A stretch of DNA of 64,000 nucleotides from Actinomycetes bacterium (GCA_035506535.1 DATJPE010000075.1:25896-89895), one strand, 5' to 3'; numbered from the stretch's first letter, positions 16,408 through 26,432 are shown. A program made the numbers and translations. The notes: a model not told the origin generated them from the letters alone.

Positions 16408-17216
16408 CAGGCAGACCGTTGGCTCCTCTCACCCGCATGCGGCGCAGCCGCCTCGCCACACCGCTGCTGCTGCTGGTCGCCCTGATGGCGGTCGGGGTGA
16501 TCTACGCCGCCCTCGGCGGGTCGGGCCGGGCGTCGGCCGACTCGGCGACGAGCACGTCGACGGTCGAGACGGGACGGCAGCTGTTCATCGACGGCTGCTC
16601 CACCTGCCACGGGGTCAACGCACAGGGGACCAGCTTCGGGCCCTCGCTCATCGGCGTCGGCGCGGCCGCCGTCGACTTCCAGGTGGGCACCGGCCGGATG
16701 CCGCTGGCCCAGCCCGGGCCGCAGGCCCAGCGCCGACCGGTCCAGTACACCGACCAGGAGATCGCCGCGATGGCGGCGTACGTCGCCACGCTCGGCCCCG
16801 GACCGGCGATACCCACCCAGCAGGACCTGGACATCAGCAACGTGTCCGACGCGCAGATCGCGCTCGGCGGCAAGCTGTTCCGGACCAACTGCGCCTCCTG
16901 CCACAACTTCGTCGGGGCCGGTGGCGCGCTCAGCCGCGGCCGCTACGCCCCGAGCCTGACCCACACGTCCCTGCAGCACATGTGGGAGGCGATGGTCACG
17001 GGGCCGGAGAACATGCCGGTGTTCGCCAACACGACCCTCACCCCGGACGACAAGCGCGCGATCATGGCCTACATCGTGCGCATGCAGAACGCGCCCAACC
17101 CCGGCGGCTTCGCGCTCGGGCACGTCGGGCCGGTCCCTGAGGGCGTGGTCATCTGGGTCGTCGGCCTCGGGCTGCTCGCCGGTGTCGCCGTCTGGATCGG
17201 AGCGAAGGTGTCATGA
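16404..17216 (+). CDS. qcrC: cytochrome bc1 (bcc) complex dihaem cytochrome c subunit
   Basis: A 270-residue membrane-anchored cytochrome cc. It has an N-terminal helix (about 16-38), two c-type haem sites, CSTCH (about 65-69) and CASCH (about 163-167), each followed by a Met-containing region as sixth ligand candidate (for example TGRMPLA), and a C-terminal helix (about 240-262). It carries electrons internally from the Rieske centre to CtaC, replacing soluble cytochrome c. The GTG at 16404 overlaps the ctaE stop; an ATG 11 codons later (MRRSR) is an equally possible start. The stop overlaps the qcrA ATG. Confidence 0.92.
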   Translation: MTGRPLAPLTRMRRSRLATPLLLLVALMAVGVIYAALGGSGRASADSATSTSTVETGRQLFIDGCSTCHGVNAQGTSFGPSLIGVGAAAVDFQVGTGRMPLAQPGPQAQRRPVQYTDQEIAAMAAYVATLGPGPAIPTQQDLDISNVSDAQIALGGKLFRTNCASCHNFVGAGGALSRGRYAPSLTHTSLQHMWEAMVTGPENMPVFANTTLTPDDKRAIMAYIVRMQNAPNPGGFALGHVGPVPEGVVIWVVGLGLLAGVAVWIGAKVS

Positions 17217-18244
17217 GCGAGATCGTCCGCCCGGACTCCGAGCACCTCGCCCCAGAGAACCCCGACGCCCCCGGTCTGCCCGCGCACCGGCTGCGCCGCA
17301 CCGACGTCGACCCGATCGCGACGAAGCGGGCAGAGCGACAGGTCGCGAACCTGTTCCTCGTCGCCATCATCGCGACCGTCGGGTTCGTCGTCGCCTTCGT
17401 GGCGTTCCCGTCGCCGCACAAGTACATCACCATCATCCCCGGCGTCCTGCAGGACATCAGCGCGTCCAACTTCTTCCTCGGCATGACCCTCGCCATCTCG
17501 TTGCTGGCCATCGGGGTCGGGGCCATCCACTGGGCGAAGAAGCTCATGTCCGACGTGGAGATCGTCGAGCTGCGCCACCCGTCGGCGTCCTCCGCGCAGG
17601 ATCGCGCTGAGTTCCAGGAGGTCTTCGAGACCGGGGTCGCGAGCAGCGGGATCAAGGAGTACAAGCTCATCCGACGCACCCTGATCGGGGCGATGCTCGT
17701 GCTCCCGATCCCGGCGCTCCTGCTCTTCCGCGACCTCGGGCCGCTCCCGCGCAAGAAGCTGTCGACGACCGCTATCCACAAGGGCGTACGGCTCGTGGTC
17801 GACGGGACGCAAGCTCCCCTGCGTCCGTCGGACATCCCCATCGGGGCGCTCGTCAACGTCGTGCCCGAGAACCTGCAGGCCATCGAGGAGGCCGCCGGGA
17901 CCCTCGACGAGCGCGGCAAGGACGCACTCATGATCATCCGGATGCGGCCGGACCAGATCATCGCCCAGCAGGGAGCGAACTGGGATGTCGAGGGCATCCT
18001 CTGCTTCAGCAAGGTGTGCACGCACGCCGGCTGCCCGCTCGGTCTCTACGAGCAGCAGACGCACCACATGCTCTGCCCCTGCCACCAGTCGACCTTCGAC
18101 CTCTCCGACGCTGGTCGCGTGATCTTCGGTCCGGCGGCACGGAGCCTCCCTCAACTCGCGATCACCACGAATGCGGACGGATACTTGGTGGCGGCACAGG
18201 GATTCACCCAGCCGGTCGGGCCGAGCTTCTGGGAGCGCTCATGA
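17213..18244 (+). CDS. qcrA: bcc complex Rieske iron-sulfur subunit
   Basis: A 343-residue Rieske protein of the actinobacterial type, with three membrane helices (about 45-65, 85-110, 155-172) before the soluble domain. The [2Fe-2S] site is formed by CTHAGC (about 269-274) and CPCHQS (about 288-293). It takes electrons from menaquinol at QcrB and passes them to the haems of QcrC. The ATG at 17213 overlaps the qcrC stop (ATGA), and its own stop overlaps qcrB in the same way, so subunits are made in step. No deviation from the family is seen. Confidence 0.94.
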   Translation: MSEIVRPDSEHLAPENPDAPGLPAHRLRRTDVDPIATKRAERQVANLFLVAIIATVGFVVAFVAFPSPHKYITIIPGVLQDISASNFFLGMTLAISLLAIGVGAIHWAKKLMSDVEIVELRHPSASSAQDRAEFQEVFETGVASSGIKEYKLIRRTLIGAMLVLPIPALLLFRDLGPLPRKKLSTTAIHKGVRLVVDGTQAPLRPSDIPIGALVNVVPENLQAIEEAAGTLDERGKDALMIIRMRPDQIIAQQGANWDVEGILCFSKVCTHAGCPLGLYEQQTHHMLCPCHQSTFDLSDAGRVIFGPAARSLPQLAITTNADGYLVAAQGFTQPVGPSFWERS

Positions 18245-19968
18245 GCGAGCACGCCGAGCCCGCCCCTGCGGGCGAGGAGACCAAGCCGCGCACGGCACTC
18301 GGCAAGACAGGCACCTTCCTCGACGACCGCACCGGCGGTGCGAAGGGCCTGAAGGGTCTGCTGGGCAAGGTCTTCCCCGACCACTGGTCGTTCATGCTCG
18401 GCGAGATCGCCCTCTACAGCTTCATCGTGCTGCTGCTCTCGGGCGTGTACCTGACCCTGTTCTTCAAGCCCTCGCAGACCGAGGTCATCTACCACGGCTC
18501 GTACGTCCCGCTGGACGGGCTGCCGATGACAGAGGCGTACTCCTCCACGCTGCACATCTCCTTCGACGTGCGCGGCGGTCTGCTCATGCGTCAGATGCAC
18601 CACTGGGCGGCGCTGCTGTTCGTCGCCGCCATCACGGTGCACCTCTTCCGCGTCTTCTTCACCGGCGCGTTCCGCAAGCCGCGCGAGCTGAACTGGCTCA
18701 TCGGCGTCGGCCTGCTGACCCTGGGCCTCGTCGAGGGCTTCGCGGGCTACTCGCTGCCCGACGACCTGCTGTCGGGCACGGGCCTGCGCATCGCCGAGGG
18801 CATCGTGCAGGCGATCCCCGTGGTCGGCACGTATCTGGCGAGCTTCGTCTTCGGCGGGGAGTTCCCCGGCAACGACTTCATCCCGCGGCTGTACGCGATC
18901 CACATCCTGCTCGTGCCCGGCCTGATCCTGGCCCTGATCACGGCGCACCTGTTCCTCGTCGTCTACCACAAGCACACGCAGTACCCGGGGCCCGGGCGTA
19001 CCGAGAACAACGTGGTCGGCTACCCCCTGCTGCCGGTGTATACCGCCAAGGCGGGCGGGTTCTTCTTCGTGGTCTTCGGCGTCATCACGCTGCTGGCTGC
19101 GGTGGTGACCATCAACCCGGTGTGGCTGTTCGGCCCGTACAACCCCTCCCAGATCAGCGCCGGCTCCCAGCCCGACTGGTACATCGGCTTCCTCGACGGC
19201 GCCCTGCGCATCATGCCCAACTGGGAGTCCCACATCCTCGGGCACACCATCAGCTGGAACATCCTGCTGCCCGCCGTCGTGATCCCCGGGATCCTGTTCA
19301 CCGTGCTCGGCGCCTATCCCTTCATCGAGGCGTGGGTGACCGGTGACCGCCGCGACCACCACCTGCTCGACCGGCCGCGCAACATGCCGACCCGGACCGG
19401 GCTCGGGGCGATGGCGATCTCGTTCTACCTGCTGTTGTGGATCTCCGGCGGCAACGACATCATCGCCACCCGCTTCGACCTGACCATCAACGAGATCACC
19501 CGCGCCATGCAGGTGCTCGTCTTCGTCGTCCCACCGCTCGTGTACGTCGCCACGAAGCGCATCTGTCTCGGGCTGCAGCACCGTGACCACGACAAGCTCA
19601 TGCACGGCTGGGAGACCGGCATCATCCGCCGGCTGCCCTCGGGTGAGTTCGTCGAGATCCACGCGCCGATCGAGGAGGAGGAGCAGGTCACCATCCTGCA
19701 GGCGGGTCGCACGAAGCCCGCTGCGCTCCCCGCCCCGCCGGAGACCGACGAGAACGGTGTGCCGGCTCCGGGCGGCCGGATGGCCCGCCTGCGCTCACGG
19801 CTCTCGCGCTGGTACTACTCGGAGAGCGTGTCGACGCCGACCGAGGAGGAGCTGCACGAGGCGGCCCACCACGCCCAGGAAGAGTTGGAGAACCAGCAGC
19901 GCCAGCTCGACGCCATCGGCGTCGCCCCGAGCGCCGAGGACGAGCAGCAGCTCACCACCGGTCACTGA
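18241..19968 (+). CDS. qcrB: bcc complex cytochrome b subunit
   Basis: A 575-residue cytochrome b with eight or nine helices. The paired haem ligands are visible in MHHWAALLFVAAITVHLFRVF and RLYAIHILLVPGLILALITAHLFLV. The quinol site has the PDWY variant of the PEWY motif (SQPDWYIG). A long hydrophilic C-terminal tail (about 460-575) ends in a Glu/Gln-rich stretch, as in other actinobacterial QcrB. It oxidises menaquinol and pumps by the Q cycle inside the bcc-aa3 supercomplex. The ATG at 18241 overlaps qcrA. This is the protein targeted by telacebec in mycobacteria. The stop is 10 bases from the convergent L,D-transpeptidase gene, with no room for a separate terminator. Confidence 0.95.
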   Translation: MSEHAEPAPAGEETKPRTALGKTGTFLDDRTGGAKGLKGLLGKVFPDHWSFMLGEIALYSFIVLLLSGVYLTLFFKPSQTEVIYHGSYVPLDGLPMTEAYSSTLHISFDVRGGLLMRQMHHWAALLFVAAITVHLFRVFFTGAFRKPRELNWLIGVGLLTLGLVEGFAGYSLPDDLLSGTGLRIAEGIVQAIPVVGTYLASFVFGGEFPGNDFIPRLYAIHILLVPGLILALITAHLFLVVYHKHTQYPGPGRTENNVVGYPLLPVYTAKAGGFFFVVFGVITLLAAVVTINPVWLFGPYNPSQISAGSQPDWYIGFLDGALRIMPNWESHILGHTISWNILLPAVVIPGILFTVLGAYPFIEAWVTGDRRDHHLLDRPRNMPTRTGLGAMAISFYLLLWISGGNDIIATRFDLTINEITRAMQVLVFVVPPLVYVATKRICLGLQHRDHDKLMHGWETGIIRRLPSGEFVEIHAPIEEEEQVTILQAGRTKPAALPAPPETDENGVPAPGGRMARLRSRLSRWYYSESVSTPTEEELHEAAHHAQEELENQQRQLDAIGVAPSAEDEQQLTTGH

Positions 19969-19978
19969 GCCTGTTCGG

Positions 19979-21220
19979 CTAGGCCGTGCGCAGGGCGTCG
20001 CCCTTGAGCCAGGTGGACCACGGGACGTTCCAGTCGGTCCAGCCGTTGCCCGGCTCGAGGTGGCGCGGGGAGTTGATGAACCTGACCACGTCCCCGACCT
20101 TCGAGATGCCGTAGAGCCACTTGGCGTTCGCCAGCGACATGCCCGTGCAGCCGTGGGACACGTTGGCGAACCCCTGTTCGGCCTGGGACCAGGGCGCGGC
20201 GTGCAGGAACTCACCCGACCAGGTCACCCGCATCGCCCAGTACACGGTCAGCCGGTAGTAGTTCGGTGAGTTCTTGGGGATGTTGATCGACGACGCGTCC
20301 ATGACGCGGCTGGGTTCCTTGTCCAGGATGACCTTGATCCCATCGCGGGTGATGAACCCGGCCTTCCCGGTGGTCACCGGGATCACGCGCAGGACCTGTC
20401 CGTCGCGGGTCACGGTCAGGGTGTGCCTGGCCACGTCGACCGTGCTGACCATCGCGGACCCGATGTGGAAGGCGACGACACGCTTCTCGTCCCCCCAGGT
20501 GTCCTTGCCCGCGTGCACCCCGTCGAGGTCGATCGACAGCTTCACGTCGGTGTCGGCCGGCCAGTACGTCTTCGGCCGCCAGTGGACCTCGGAGTCGGAG
20601 ACCCAGCTCCAGGCCCCGACGACCGGACGCGACGCGGTGACGACGAGGCGGCGCTCGACGGCGGCGCGGTCCGACACCGGCGCGCTGAGCCGGACGATGA
20701 TCGGGATGCCCACGCCGACGACCGTCCCGCCGATGGGCGAGACGCTGGTCACCAGGCGATGGCCCGGCTTGACCGTGGTGAAGCTCGTCGACACCGACCG
20801 ACCCACCCCGTCGGAGTCCACCCCGCGGGCCGTGACGGTGAACGTCGTGGCGTAGGGCAGCAGCCCGGCCTGCGAGCGCCACGCACCGTCGGCGCCGACG
20901 CTGCCCGGCACGGTCTGGCCGGTCATCGAGCGCAGCACCACCGTCTGCACCCGGCCGTTGTCCGCCCGGACGACCACCTGGGCGGTCGGCTGCACGCCGT
21001 GGGTGTCCGGCGCCGGCGTCACGCTCAGGGTCACCTTGGAGACCGGCTTCTGGCTGGGGGACGCCGAGGTGCGCGAGCCGGCGACGTGCCCGTCGGCCCC
21101 GGTCGTGCCGTTGGCCGAGGTGCACGCAGCCAGCAGGACAGGCACGAGGACGGCCAGGGCGATCCGTGCCGCCGCATGGCGGCGCCGCGGCACGGCCTGG
21201 ACCGTCCCTGCGCTGCCCAT
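19979..21220 (-). CDS. L,D-transpeptidase lipoprotein (YkuD) with Ig-like domains
   Basis: A 413-residue exported lipoprotein. The signal ends in a lipobox (VLLAAC, Cys near residue 33). Two Ig-like beta domains follow (about 60-165 and 165-270), then the YkuD domain (about 275-400) with the catalytic SHGCTGMS motif. This is the architecture of the mycobacterial Ldt enzymes that make 3-3 cross-links in peptidoglycan. The ATG at 21220 has GGGGAG 7 nt upstream; the frame is open beyond it inside ctaF but without signal-peptide features. It is encoded between qcrB and ctaF, 40 bases downstream of ctaF on the same strand, so may be read through from the ctaC-ctaD-ctaF unit. Confidence 0.9.
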   Translation of the reverse strand: MGSAGTVQAVPRRRHAAARIALAVLVPVLLAACTSANGTTGADGHVAGSRTSASPSQKPVSKVTLSVTPAPDTHGVQPTAQVVVRADNGRVQTVVLRSMTGQTVPGSVGADGAWRSQAGLLPYATTFTVTARGVDSDGVGRSVSTSFTTVKPGHRLVTSVSPIGGTVVGVGIPIIVRLSAPVSDRAAVERRLVVTASRPVVGAWSWVSDSEVHWRPKTYWPADTDVKLSIDLDGVHAGKDTWGDEKRVVAFHIGSAMVSTVDVARHTLTVTRDGQVLRVIPVTTGKAGFITRDGIKVILDKEPSRVMDASSINIPKNSPNYYRLTVYWAMRVTWSGEFLHAAPWSQAEQGFANVSHGCTGMSLANAKWLYGISKVGDVVRFINSPRHLEPGNGWTDWNVPWSTWLKGDALRTA

Positions 21221-21260
21221 GCTGCTCCCCGTGCGGTAGGCGGAACCTCCGCGCACCGCC

Positions 21261-21656
21261 CTAGTGCGCGTGGACCCCTCGGTAGTACTCGAACACGAAC
21301 CCGATGGCCGAGGCGACCAGCATAAAGACCCCGAGCACCACGAGCCACATCGCGAACACGACGCCCAGGGCCAGCACGGCGGCGCTGGCGCCGACCGGCA
21401 GCGGCCACCAGCTGTACGGGCTGAAGAAGCCGAGGTCGCCCGCACCGTCGGCGACGTCCGCGTCGAGGTCATCCTCTGGTCTCGGATCGATCCGCCGCGA
21501 GGTGAAGATGAGGTAGTAGCCGACGATGAACCCGAGGCCCCCGCTGAGCACCAAGGCGGCAGTTCCCGCGGGCTCACGCGACAGGATCCAGTACGCCGCG
21601 GCGGCGATGCCGAAGAACACCGCCACGAGCGCGAAGAGGTACCCCTCGACCTTCAT
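21261..21656 (-). CDS. ctaF: cytochrome c oxidase subunit IV, actinobacterial type
   Basis: A 131-residue protein with four helices arranged in two hairpins (about 5-25, 33-52, 86-105, 107-126), starting MKVEGYLF and containing SPYSWWPLP between the pairs, both hallmarks of actinobacterial CtaF. It is an accessory subunit packing against CtaD in the aa3 oxidase. The ATG overlaps the ctaD stop (ATGA). It completes the oxidase set CtaC, D, E, F, all present in this window. Confidence 0.93.
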   Translation of the reverse strand: MKVEGYLFALVAVFFGIAAAAYWILSREPAGTAALVLSGGLGFIVGYYLIFTSRRIDPRPEDDLDADVADGAGDLGFFSPYSWWPLPVGASAAVLALGVVFAMWLVVLGVFMLVASAIGFVFEYYRGVHAH

Positions 21657-23392
21657 CGCTCCGCCTCCCCCGCCGACGCGACGACGTCCGGCTCGGGCTG
21701 GACCTGGGCGAGCAGGTTGGCACCGCTGGCCGCCGCCGGCGCGAGCTCAGGGTGGTGGAGGTCGAAGGCCGGGGACTCCGAGCGGATGCGCGGCAGGCTG
21801 TGGAAGTTGTGCCGAGGCGGCGGGCACGAGGTGGCCCACTCGAGCGAGCGACCCCAGCCCCACGGGTCGTCCACCTCGACGTGCGGCGCGTACTTCCACG
21901 TCGTGTACACGTTCCACAGGAACGGCAGGGTGGAGGCGCCGAGGACGAACGAGCCGATCGTGGACACCGTGTTGAGCGTGGTCCAGTGGTCGCTGGCGAG
22001 GTAGTCGGCGTAGCGACGTGGCATCCCCATGACGCCGAGCCAGTGCTGGACGAAGAAGGTGGTGTGGAACCCGATGAAGAGCAGCCAGAAGTGGATCTTG
22101 CCGAGCCGCTCGTCCAGCATCTTCCCGGTGAACTTCGGCCACCAGTAGTAGAAGCCGCCGAACATCGCGAAGACGACGGTGCCGAACACGACGTAGTGGA
22201 AGTGGGCCACCACGAAGTAGCTGTCGCTGACCTCGAAGTCCAGCGGCGGGGAGCTGAGGATGATCCCGGTGAGTCCGCCGAAGAGGAAGGTCACCAGGAA
22301 GCCCAGCACCCACAGCAGCGGGGTGTCGAAGGACAGCGAGCCTCGCCACATCGTGCCGATCCAGTTGAAGAACTTCACACCCGTGGGCACCGCGATGAGC
22401 ATCGTCATGAAGGCGAAGAACGGCAGCAGCACCGCCCCGGTGACGTACATGTGGTGGGCCCAGACGGCCACTGACAGCGCCGCGATCGCGATAGTCGCGA
22501 AGATCAGCCCCTTGTAGCCGAAGATCGGCTTGCGGGAGAAGACCGGGATGATCTCGCTCACGATGCCGAAGAACGGCAGCGCGATGATGTAGACCTCGGG
22601 ATGGCCGAAGAACCAGAACAGGTGCTGCCACAGGATCGGGCCGCCGTTGGCCGCGGTGAAGACCTGTGCTCCGAACCTACGGTCGATCTCGAGCACCAGC
22701 AGGGCGGCGGCGAGGATCGGGAACGCCAGCAGCACCAGCAGCGAGGTCACCAGGATGTTCCAGGTGAAGATCGGCATCCGGAACATCGTCATGCCCGGCG
22801 CTCGCATGCAAAGGATCGTGGTGATGAAGTTGACGCCACCCAGGATCGTGCCCAGACCGGTGAGGGCGAAGCCCATGATCCACAGGTCCGACCCGGCGCC
22901 CGGACTGAACTGGTCGCTGCTGAGCGGTGTGTAGAGGAACCAGCCGAAGCTGGCGGCGCCGCCCGGGGTGATGAACCCGGAGCACACGATCAGCCCGCCG
23001 AACAGGAAGAGCCAGTAGCTGAGCATGTTCAGGCGCGGGAACGCCACGTCGGGCGACCCGATCTGCAGCGGGACGATGCAGTTGGCGAAACCCACGAACA
23101 GCGGCGTCGCGAAGAGCAGCAGCATGATCGAGCCGTGCATGGTGAACAGCTGGTTGTACTGCTCCTCGCTGAAGAACTGCAGCCCCGGCCGGGCGAGCTC
23201 CGCGCGCATCATCAGCGCGAGGATCCCGCCGAAGAGGAAGAAGACGAACGAGGTGATCAGGTAGAGGAACCCGATGGTCTTGTGGTCGGTCGTCGTGATC
23301 CAGCGCACGACGATGCGCCCGCGTGGCTCGCGCCGGACCGGCGTCGGCTCCGGCTCGGGGGCGAGGCGCCGAGGCTCTTCGAGCAGCGTCAC
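21653..23392 (-). CDS. ctaD: cytochrome aa3 oxidase subunit I
   Basis: A 579-residue haem-copper oxidase core with 12 helices. Visible ligands: low-spin haem a His in [12 protein letters not shown], the CuB His and His-Tyr cross-link in [11 protein letters not shown], the CuB pair in [10 protein letters not shown], and the haem His pair in [11 protein letters not shown]- and D-channel residues are in the expected places (for example the Glu of the GHPEVY motif). It reduces oxygen to water and pumps protons. The GTG at 23392 is 5 nt after the ctaC stop; the frame is open further upstream within ctaC but has no family sequence. It is co-translated with ctaF downstream. Confidence 0.95.
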   Translation of the reverse strand: MTLLEEPRRLAPEPEPTPVRREPRGRIVVRWITTTDHKTIGFLYLITSFVFFLFGGILALMMRAELARPGLQFFSEEQYNQLFTMHGSIMLLLFATPLFVGFANCIVPLQIGSPDVAFPRLNMLSYWLFLFGGLIVCSGFITPGGAASFGWFLYTPLSSDQFSPGAGSDLWIMGFALTGLGTILGGVNFITTILCMRAPGMTMFRMPIFTWNILVTSLLVLLAFPILAAALLVLEIDRRFGAQVFTAANGGPILWQHLFWFFGHPEVYIIALPFFGIVSEIIPVFSRKPIFGYKGLIFATIAIAALSVAVWAHHMYVTGAVLLPFFAFMTMLIAVPTGVKFFNWIGTMWRGSLSFDTPLLWVLGFLVTFLFGGLTGIILSSPPLDFEVSDSYFVVAHFHYVVFGTVVFAMFGGFYYWWPKFTGKMLDERLGKIHFWLLFIGFHTTFFVQHWLGVMGMPRRYADYLASDHWTTLNTVSTIGSFVLGASTLPFLWNVYTTWKYAPHVEVDDPWGWGRSLEWATSCPPPRHNFHSLPRIRSESPAFDLHHPELAPAAASGANLLAQVQPEPDVVASAGEAER

Positions 23393-23397
23393 TGGTC

Positions 23398-24219
23398 CTA
23401 GCCTCCGATCCGCGTGCGGCCCTGCTTGCCCGTCACGTTCGTCAGCACCTTGCCGTTGATCTGCCCGTTCTGGCCGAGGGACTTCAGCAGCGCGATGTGG
23501 GCATCGAAGTCTGCCTTGCTGACCACCTTGACCTGGAACAGCATCCGCGAGTGGTAGGTGCCACAGAGCTCGGCGCACTCACCACGATAGGTCCCGATCC
23601 GCGTGGGCGTGAGGTCATAGGTGTTGATCCGCCCGGGGATGATGTCGCGCTTCTCGATGAACTCCACGACCCAGAAGTCGTGGATGACGTCGGGCGACGT
23701 CAACTCGAACTGCACGGTCTGGTTCACCGGCAGCCACAGTGTCGGCAGCTGCGCCGGGGAACCGACGTCGAAGGTGTCGGAGTCCAGGTAGTTGAACGTC
23801 CAGCTCCACCGGTAGCCGACGACGTTGACCCGCAGGTCCGGATGGTCGGTGACCGCCGTGAGCTTCGCCTCGTCGCGAGCGGTGAAGAAGAAGAGCACGG
23901 CGATGACCACGAGCGGGACGGCGGTGTAGAGGATCTCGATCGGGACGTTGTAGCGGGTCTGGGCAGGGACGGCCTCGCCGCGCCGGCGGTAGGCGATGAC
24001 CGCCCAGATGATGAGCCCGACCACGATCAGCCCGACCACGGTCGCCGCCAGCCACGCCCCCTGCCACAGGTGGACGATCCGATCGCCTTGGGTGGTGGCC
24101 GAGGTGGGCATGCCCAGCCGAGCGACCCGCTTGAGATCGCAGCCGCTCAGCGACACCGCCGCGAGGCAGAGCACGCCCAGCCTGGCGAGCCGTTTGGCGC
24201 GATGGGCAGGGGTCGTCAC
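23398..24219 (-). CDS. ctaC: cytochrome aa3 oxidase subunit II
   Basis: A 273-residue lipoprotein: signal peptide ending in the lipobox LSGC (Cys near 27), two membrane helices (about 55-78 and 98-115), then a cupredoxin domain with the CuA site: IHDFWV supplies one His, and [12 protein letters not shown] supplies two Cys, the second His and Met. It receives electrons from QcrC. The GTG at 24219 is the first of three oxidase genes (ctaC-ctaD-ctaF) on the minus strand. The 140-base region upstream is shared with the divergent cysteine desulfurase gene and contains a strong hairpin. Confidence 0.94.
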   Translation of the reverse strand: MTTPAHRAKRLARLGVLCLAAVSLSGCDLKRVARLGMPTSATTQGDRIVHLWQGAWLAATVVGLIVVGLIIWAVIAYRRRGEAVPAQTRYNVPIEILYTAVPLVVIAVLFFFTARDEAKLTAVTDHPDLRVNVVGYRWSWTFNYLDSDTFDVGSPAQLPTLWLPVNQTVQFELTSPDVIHDFWVVEFIEKRDIIPGRINTYDLTPTRIGTYRGECAELCGTYHSRMLFQVKVVSKADFDAHIALLKSLGQNGQINGKVLTNVTGKQGRTRIGG

Positions 24220-24298
24220 GGGGTGCTGCTCCGGGCTGGTCGGGACCCGAGGGTCGGCGGAACTCGGCGGGTTTCGCAGAGGTCACCGTAGCGCAGGA

Positions 24299-24321
24299 CC
24301 CCTGCCCCGGCAGGGCAGGGG
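24299..24321. other. perfect 9-bp inverted repeat between ctaC and cysteine desulfurase
   Basis: CCCCTGCCC (24299-24307) pairs perfectly with GGGCAGGGG (24313-24321) around a 5-base loop. It sits in the 140-base divergent control region, 80 bases before ctaC and 39 bases before the cysteine desulfurase start. No T-run follows on either strand, so a classical terminator is unlikely. It could be an operator or an mRNA structure in the ctaC leader. The latter desulfurase start is preceded by TAAGTT (24346-24351) 8 bases upstream, consistent with a leaderless message that would not include this hairpin. Confidence 0.4.
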
Positions 24322-24359
24322 CACACCCTCGGTCGCGTCCGTGACTAAGTTGAATCCTC

Positions 24360-25532
24360 GTGCTCCCGGACCCCCCTCGGGGCTACCTCGACGCCGCGGC
24401 CACCGAACCGCTGCACCCCGCCGCGCGGGAGGCGCTGCGGGCCGCGAGCGAGCTGGCCTGGGCGGACCCCGGTCGCCGTTACTCGTCGGCCCGGCACGCT
24501 CGCCAGGTCCTCGAGACCTCGAGGGAGACCGTCGCCGGCGTGCTCGGTTGTCGCCCCGAGGAGGTGGTGTTCACCTCCTCCGGTACCACCGCCGTCCATG
24601 CGGCCGTCCTGGGCGCCGTCGAGGGCGGGCGGCGTACCGGTGATCGCGTGGTCGCCAGCGCCGTCGAGCACTCGGCGGTGCTGCACGCGGCCGAGCACCA
24701 CGCTGCCCGCGGCGGCTCCGTGGCCATCGTCCCCGTGGACGCGACGGGGCGCGTCGACCCGACCGCATGGGCGGCCGAGGTCAGCGGCCCTGGCACCGTG
24801 CTCGCCTGCCTGCAGGCGGCCAACCACGAGGTGGGTACGCGGCAGCCGGTGGCGGAGGCGTGGGCCGCGTGCCGAGCGGCAGGAGTGGCCCTGCTCGTCG
24901 ACGCCGCGCAGGTGGTGGGTCGAGCCGAACGGCTCCCCTCGACCTGGTCGCTGCTGGCCGCGAGCAGCGCGAAGTGGGGGGGTCCGCCCGGCGTCGGCGT
25001 CCTCGCCGTCCGCACGGGGACCCGGTGGCGCAGCCCACTGCCCACGGACGACCGGGAGGGCGGCCGGGCGCCGGGACGCCCCGCCGTGCCAGCGATCGCC
25101 GCGGCAGCAGCGGCGCTGGAGGCCGTGGCCGGCCCCCAGGCGCTCGAGGAGGCGCGCGCGGAGGACGCTCGCCTGTTCACCCTCGTCGCGATGGTCCGCG
25201 AGCGGGTGCCTGCGGACGTGCCCGACGTCCAGGTCGTCGGAGACGCCGAGGACCGGCTCCCGCACGTCGTGACATTCTCCTGCCTCTACGTCGACGGGGA
25301 GTCGCTGGTCGACGAGCTCGACCGCGCCGGCTTCGCCGTGTCCTCCGGATCGGCGTGCACGTCCGACACCCTGCGCCCCTCCCACGTGCTCGTCGCGATG
25401 GGAGCGGTGTCCCACGGCAACCTTCGTATCTCGCTGCCCCGCGGCGTCAGCGACGCCGACGTGCACCGCTTCCTCGACGTCCTGCCCGGCGTGGTCGAAC
25501 GGGCCCGCGGACGGCTCGGAGCCCGACGGTGA
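24360..25532 (+). CDS. cysteine desulfurase family aminotransferase
   Basis: A 390-residue class V PLP enzyme of the NifS/IscS type. The PLP Lys lies in SSAKWGGPPGVG (near residue 205), the active-site Cys in SSGSACTS (near residue 333), and the cofactor loop in VEHSAVLHA. It should release sulfur from cysteine as a protein persulfide. The GTG start at 24360 lies about 8 nt after a TAAGTT element, suggesting a leaderless transcript. Its stop overlaps a TusA-like carrier gene by 4 nt, making that protein the probable sulfur acceptor. It is short for the family and lacks nearby IscU or SUF genes, so a thiolation pathway (tRNA or cofactor) rather than Fe-S assembly is my preferred reading. Confidence 0.88.
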   Translation: MLPDPPRGYLDAAATEPLHPAAREALRAASELAWADPGRRYSSARHARQVLETSRETVAGVLGCRPEEVVFTSSGTTAVHAAVLGAVEGGRRTGDRVVASAVEHSAVLHAAEHHAARGGSVAIVPVDATGRVDPTAWAAEVSGPGTVLACLQAANHEVGTRQPVAEAWAACRAAGVALLVDAAQVVGRAERLPSTWSLLAASSAKWGGPPGVGVLAVRTGTRWRSPLPTDDREGGRAPGRPAVPAIAAAAAALEAVAGPQALEEARAEDARLFTLVAMVRERVPADVPDVQVVGDAEDRLPHVVTFSCLYVDGESLVDELDRAGFAVSSGSACTSDTLRPSHVLVAMGAVSHGNLRISLPRGVSDADVHRFLDVLPGVVERARGRLGARR

Positions 25533-25762
25533 CGACCTACGCCCTCCTGCTGGACCAGCGGGGCCAGGGCTGCCCCATGCCCGTCATCACCCTCGCCGGG
25601 CGCATCGGGGACGTCGCCGTGGGCGAGGTGGTCGCCGTGCTCGCCGACGACCCGGCGAGCGCCAGCGACATCCCGGCCTGGTGCGCCCTCCGGGGCCACT
25701 CCTACCTGGGCGAGACGACCGTCGACGGGGCGCGCGCCCACCTCGTGCGCCGGGAGGCCTGA
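25529..25762 (+). CDS. TusA-like sulfur carrier protein
   Basis: A 77-residue SirA/TusA-fold protein. The conserved GCPMPV motif near its N-terminus has the persulfide-carrying Cys at residue 15 (QGCPMPV), followed by the usual ADDPASASDIPAWC helix with a second Cys. The GTG overlaps the desulfurase stop (GTGA), which gives a dedicated donor-acceptor pair. The final sulfur acceptor is not encoded nearby. It is convergent with aat, 12 bases away. Confidence 0.87.
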   Translation: MTTYALLLDQRGQGCPMPVITLAGRIGDVAVGEVVAVLADDPASASDIPAWCALRGHSYLGETTVDGARAHLVRREA

Positions 25763-25774
25763 GACGTCGAGGTG

Positions 25775-26401
25775 TCAGGGGTGCCTGAACTCCGGGGGCT
25801 CGGGCAGCTCCAGGGCCGCCGCGAGCAGCTCCAGGTACTCGGCGCGCGCGACGTCGCGCGCGCCGAGGGAGACCAGGTGGGGCGTGGTCCACTGGCAGTC
25901 CAGCAGCCGCCCGGGCACGCCGTCGGACGTCAGCACCTCGACCAGCCGGACGAGGGCCACCTTCGAGGCGTCGGTGGCGCGGTGGAACATCGACTCCCCG
26001 GCGAACAGGCCGCCGACGCACACGCCGTACAGCCCCCCGACGAGCCGGCCGTCGAGCCAGGTCTCCACCGAGTGCGCGCGGCCCATCCGGTGCAGTCGCG
26101 TGTAGGCCGCGACGAAGTCCTCGCCGATCCAGGCGTCCGGACGCGCGGGATCGGCGCACGCGGCGATGACGGCCGTGAAGTCGCGGTCGAGCGTCACGGT
26201 GTAGCGACGAGCGGACTGGCGCAGGGACCGGGAGACCCGCAGCCGGTCCAGCGGGAGGATCCCGCGCGGGTCGGGGGACCACCACCCGAGCTGGCCGGTA
26301 CGCCCGCTCAGCCGCATCGGGAACAGCCCCACCCGATAGGCCTTCAGCAGGGTGGCCGGCCGGAGGTCGAGGCCGACCCCCACGAGGTCGTCGTCGTTCA
26401 T
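25775..26401 (-). CDS. aat: leucyl/phenylalanyl-tRNA--protein transferase
   Basis: A 208-residue enzyme that adds Leu or Phe from tRNA to the N-terminus of proteins starting with Arg or Lys, marking them for ClpS/ClpAP or ClpCP degradation. Family motifs are visible: LLKAYRVGLFPM near the start, WWSPDPRGILPLD, SVETWLDGRLVGGLYGV, GLFAGESMFHR and LLDCQWTTPHL. The ATG at 26401 has no long leader; the adenosine kinase gene ends 32 bases upstream on the same strand. It is not present at this place in M. tuberculosis as far as I recall, so it may be a lineage-specific addition. Confidence 0.92.
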   Translation of the reverse strand: MNDDDLVGVGLDLRPATLLKAYRVGLFPMRLSGRTGQLGWWSPDPRGILPLDRLRVSRSLRQSARRYTVTLDRDFTAVIAACADPARPDAWIGEDFVAAYTRLHRMGRAHSVETWLDGRLVGGLYGVCVGGLFAGESMFHRATDASKVALVRLVEVLTSDGVPGRLLDCQWTTPHLVSLGARDVARAEYLELLAAALELPEPPEFRHP

Positions 26402-26432
26402 CCCCGCGCGGTCCCGCCGGCGGTCGCAGCGG

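Noticed and set aside
24299..24321. Terminator between ctaC and the desulfurase gene
   Set aside because: The two genes diverge, so no transcript should end there, and no T-run is present; kept only as an inverted repeat.
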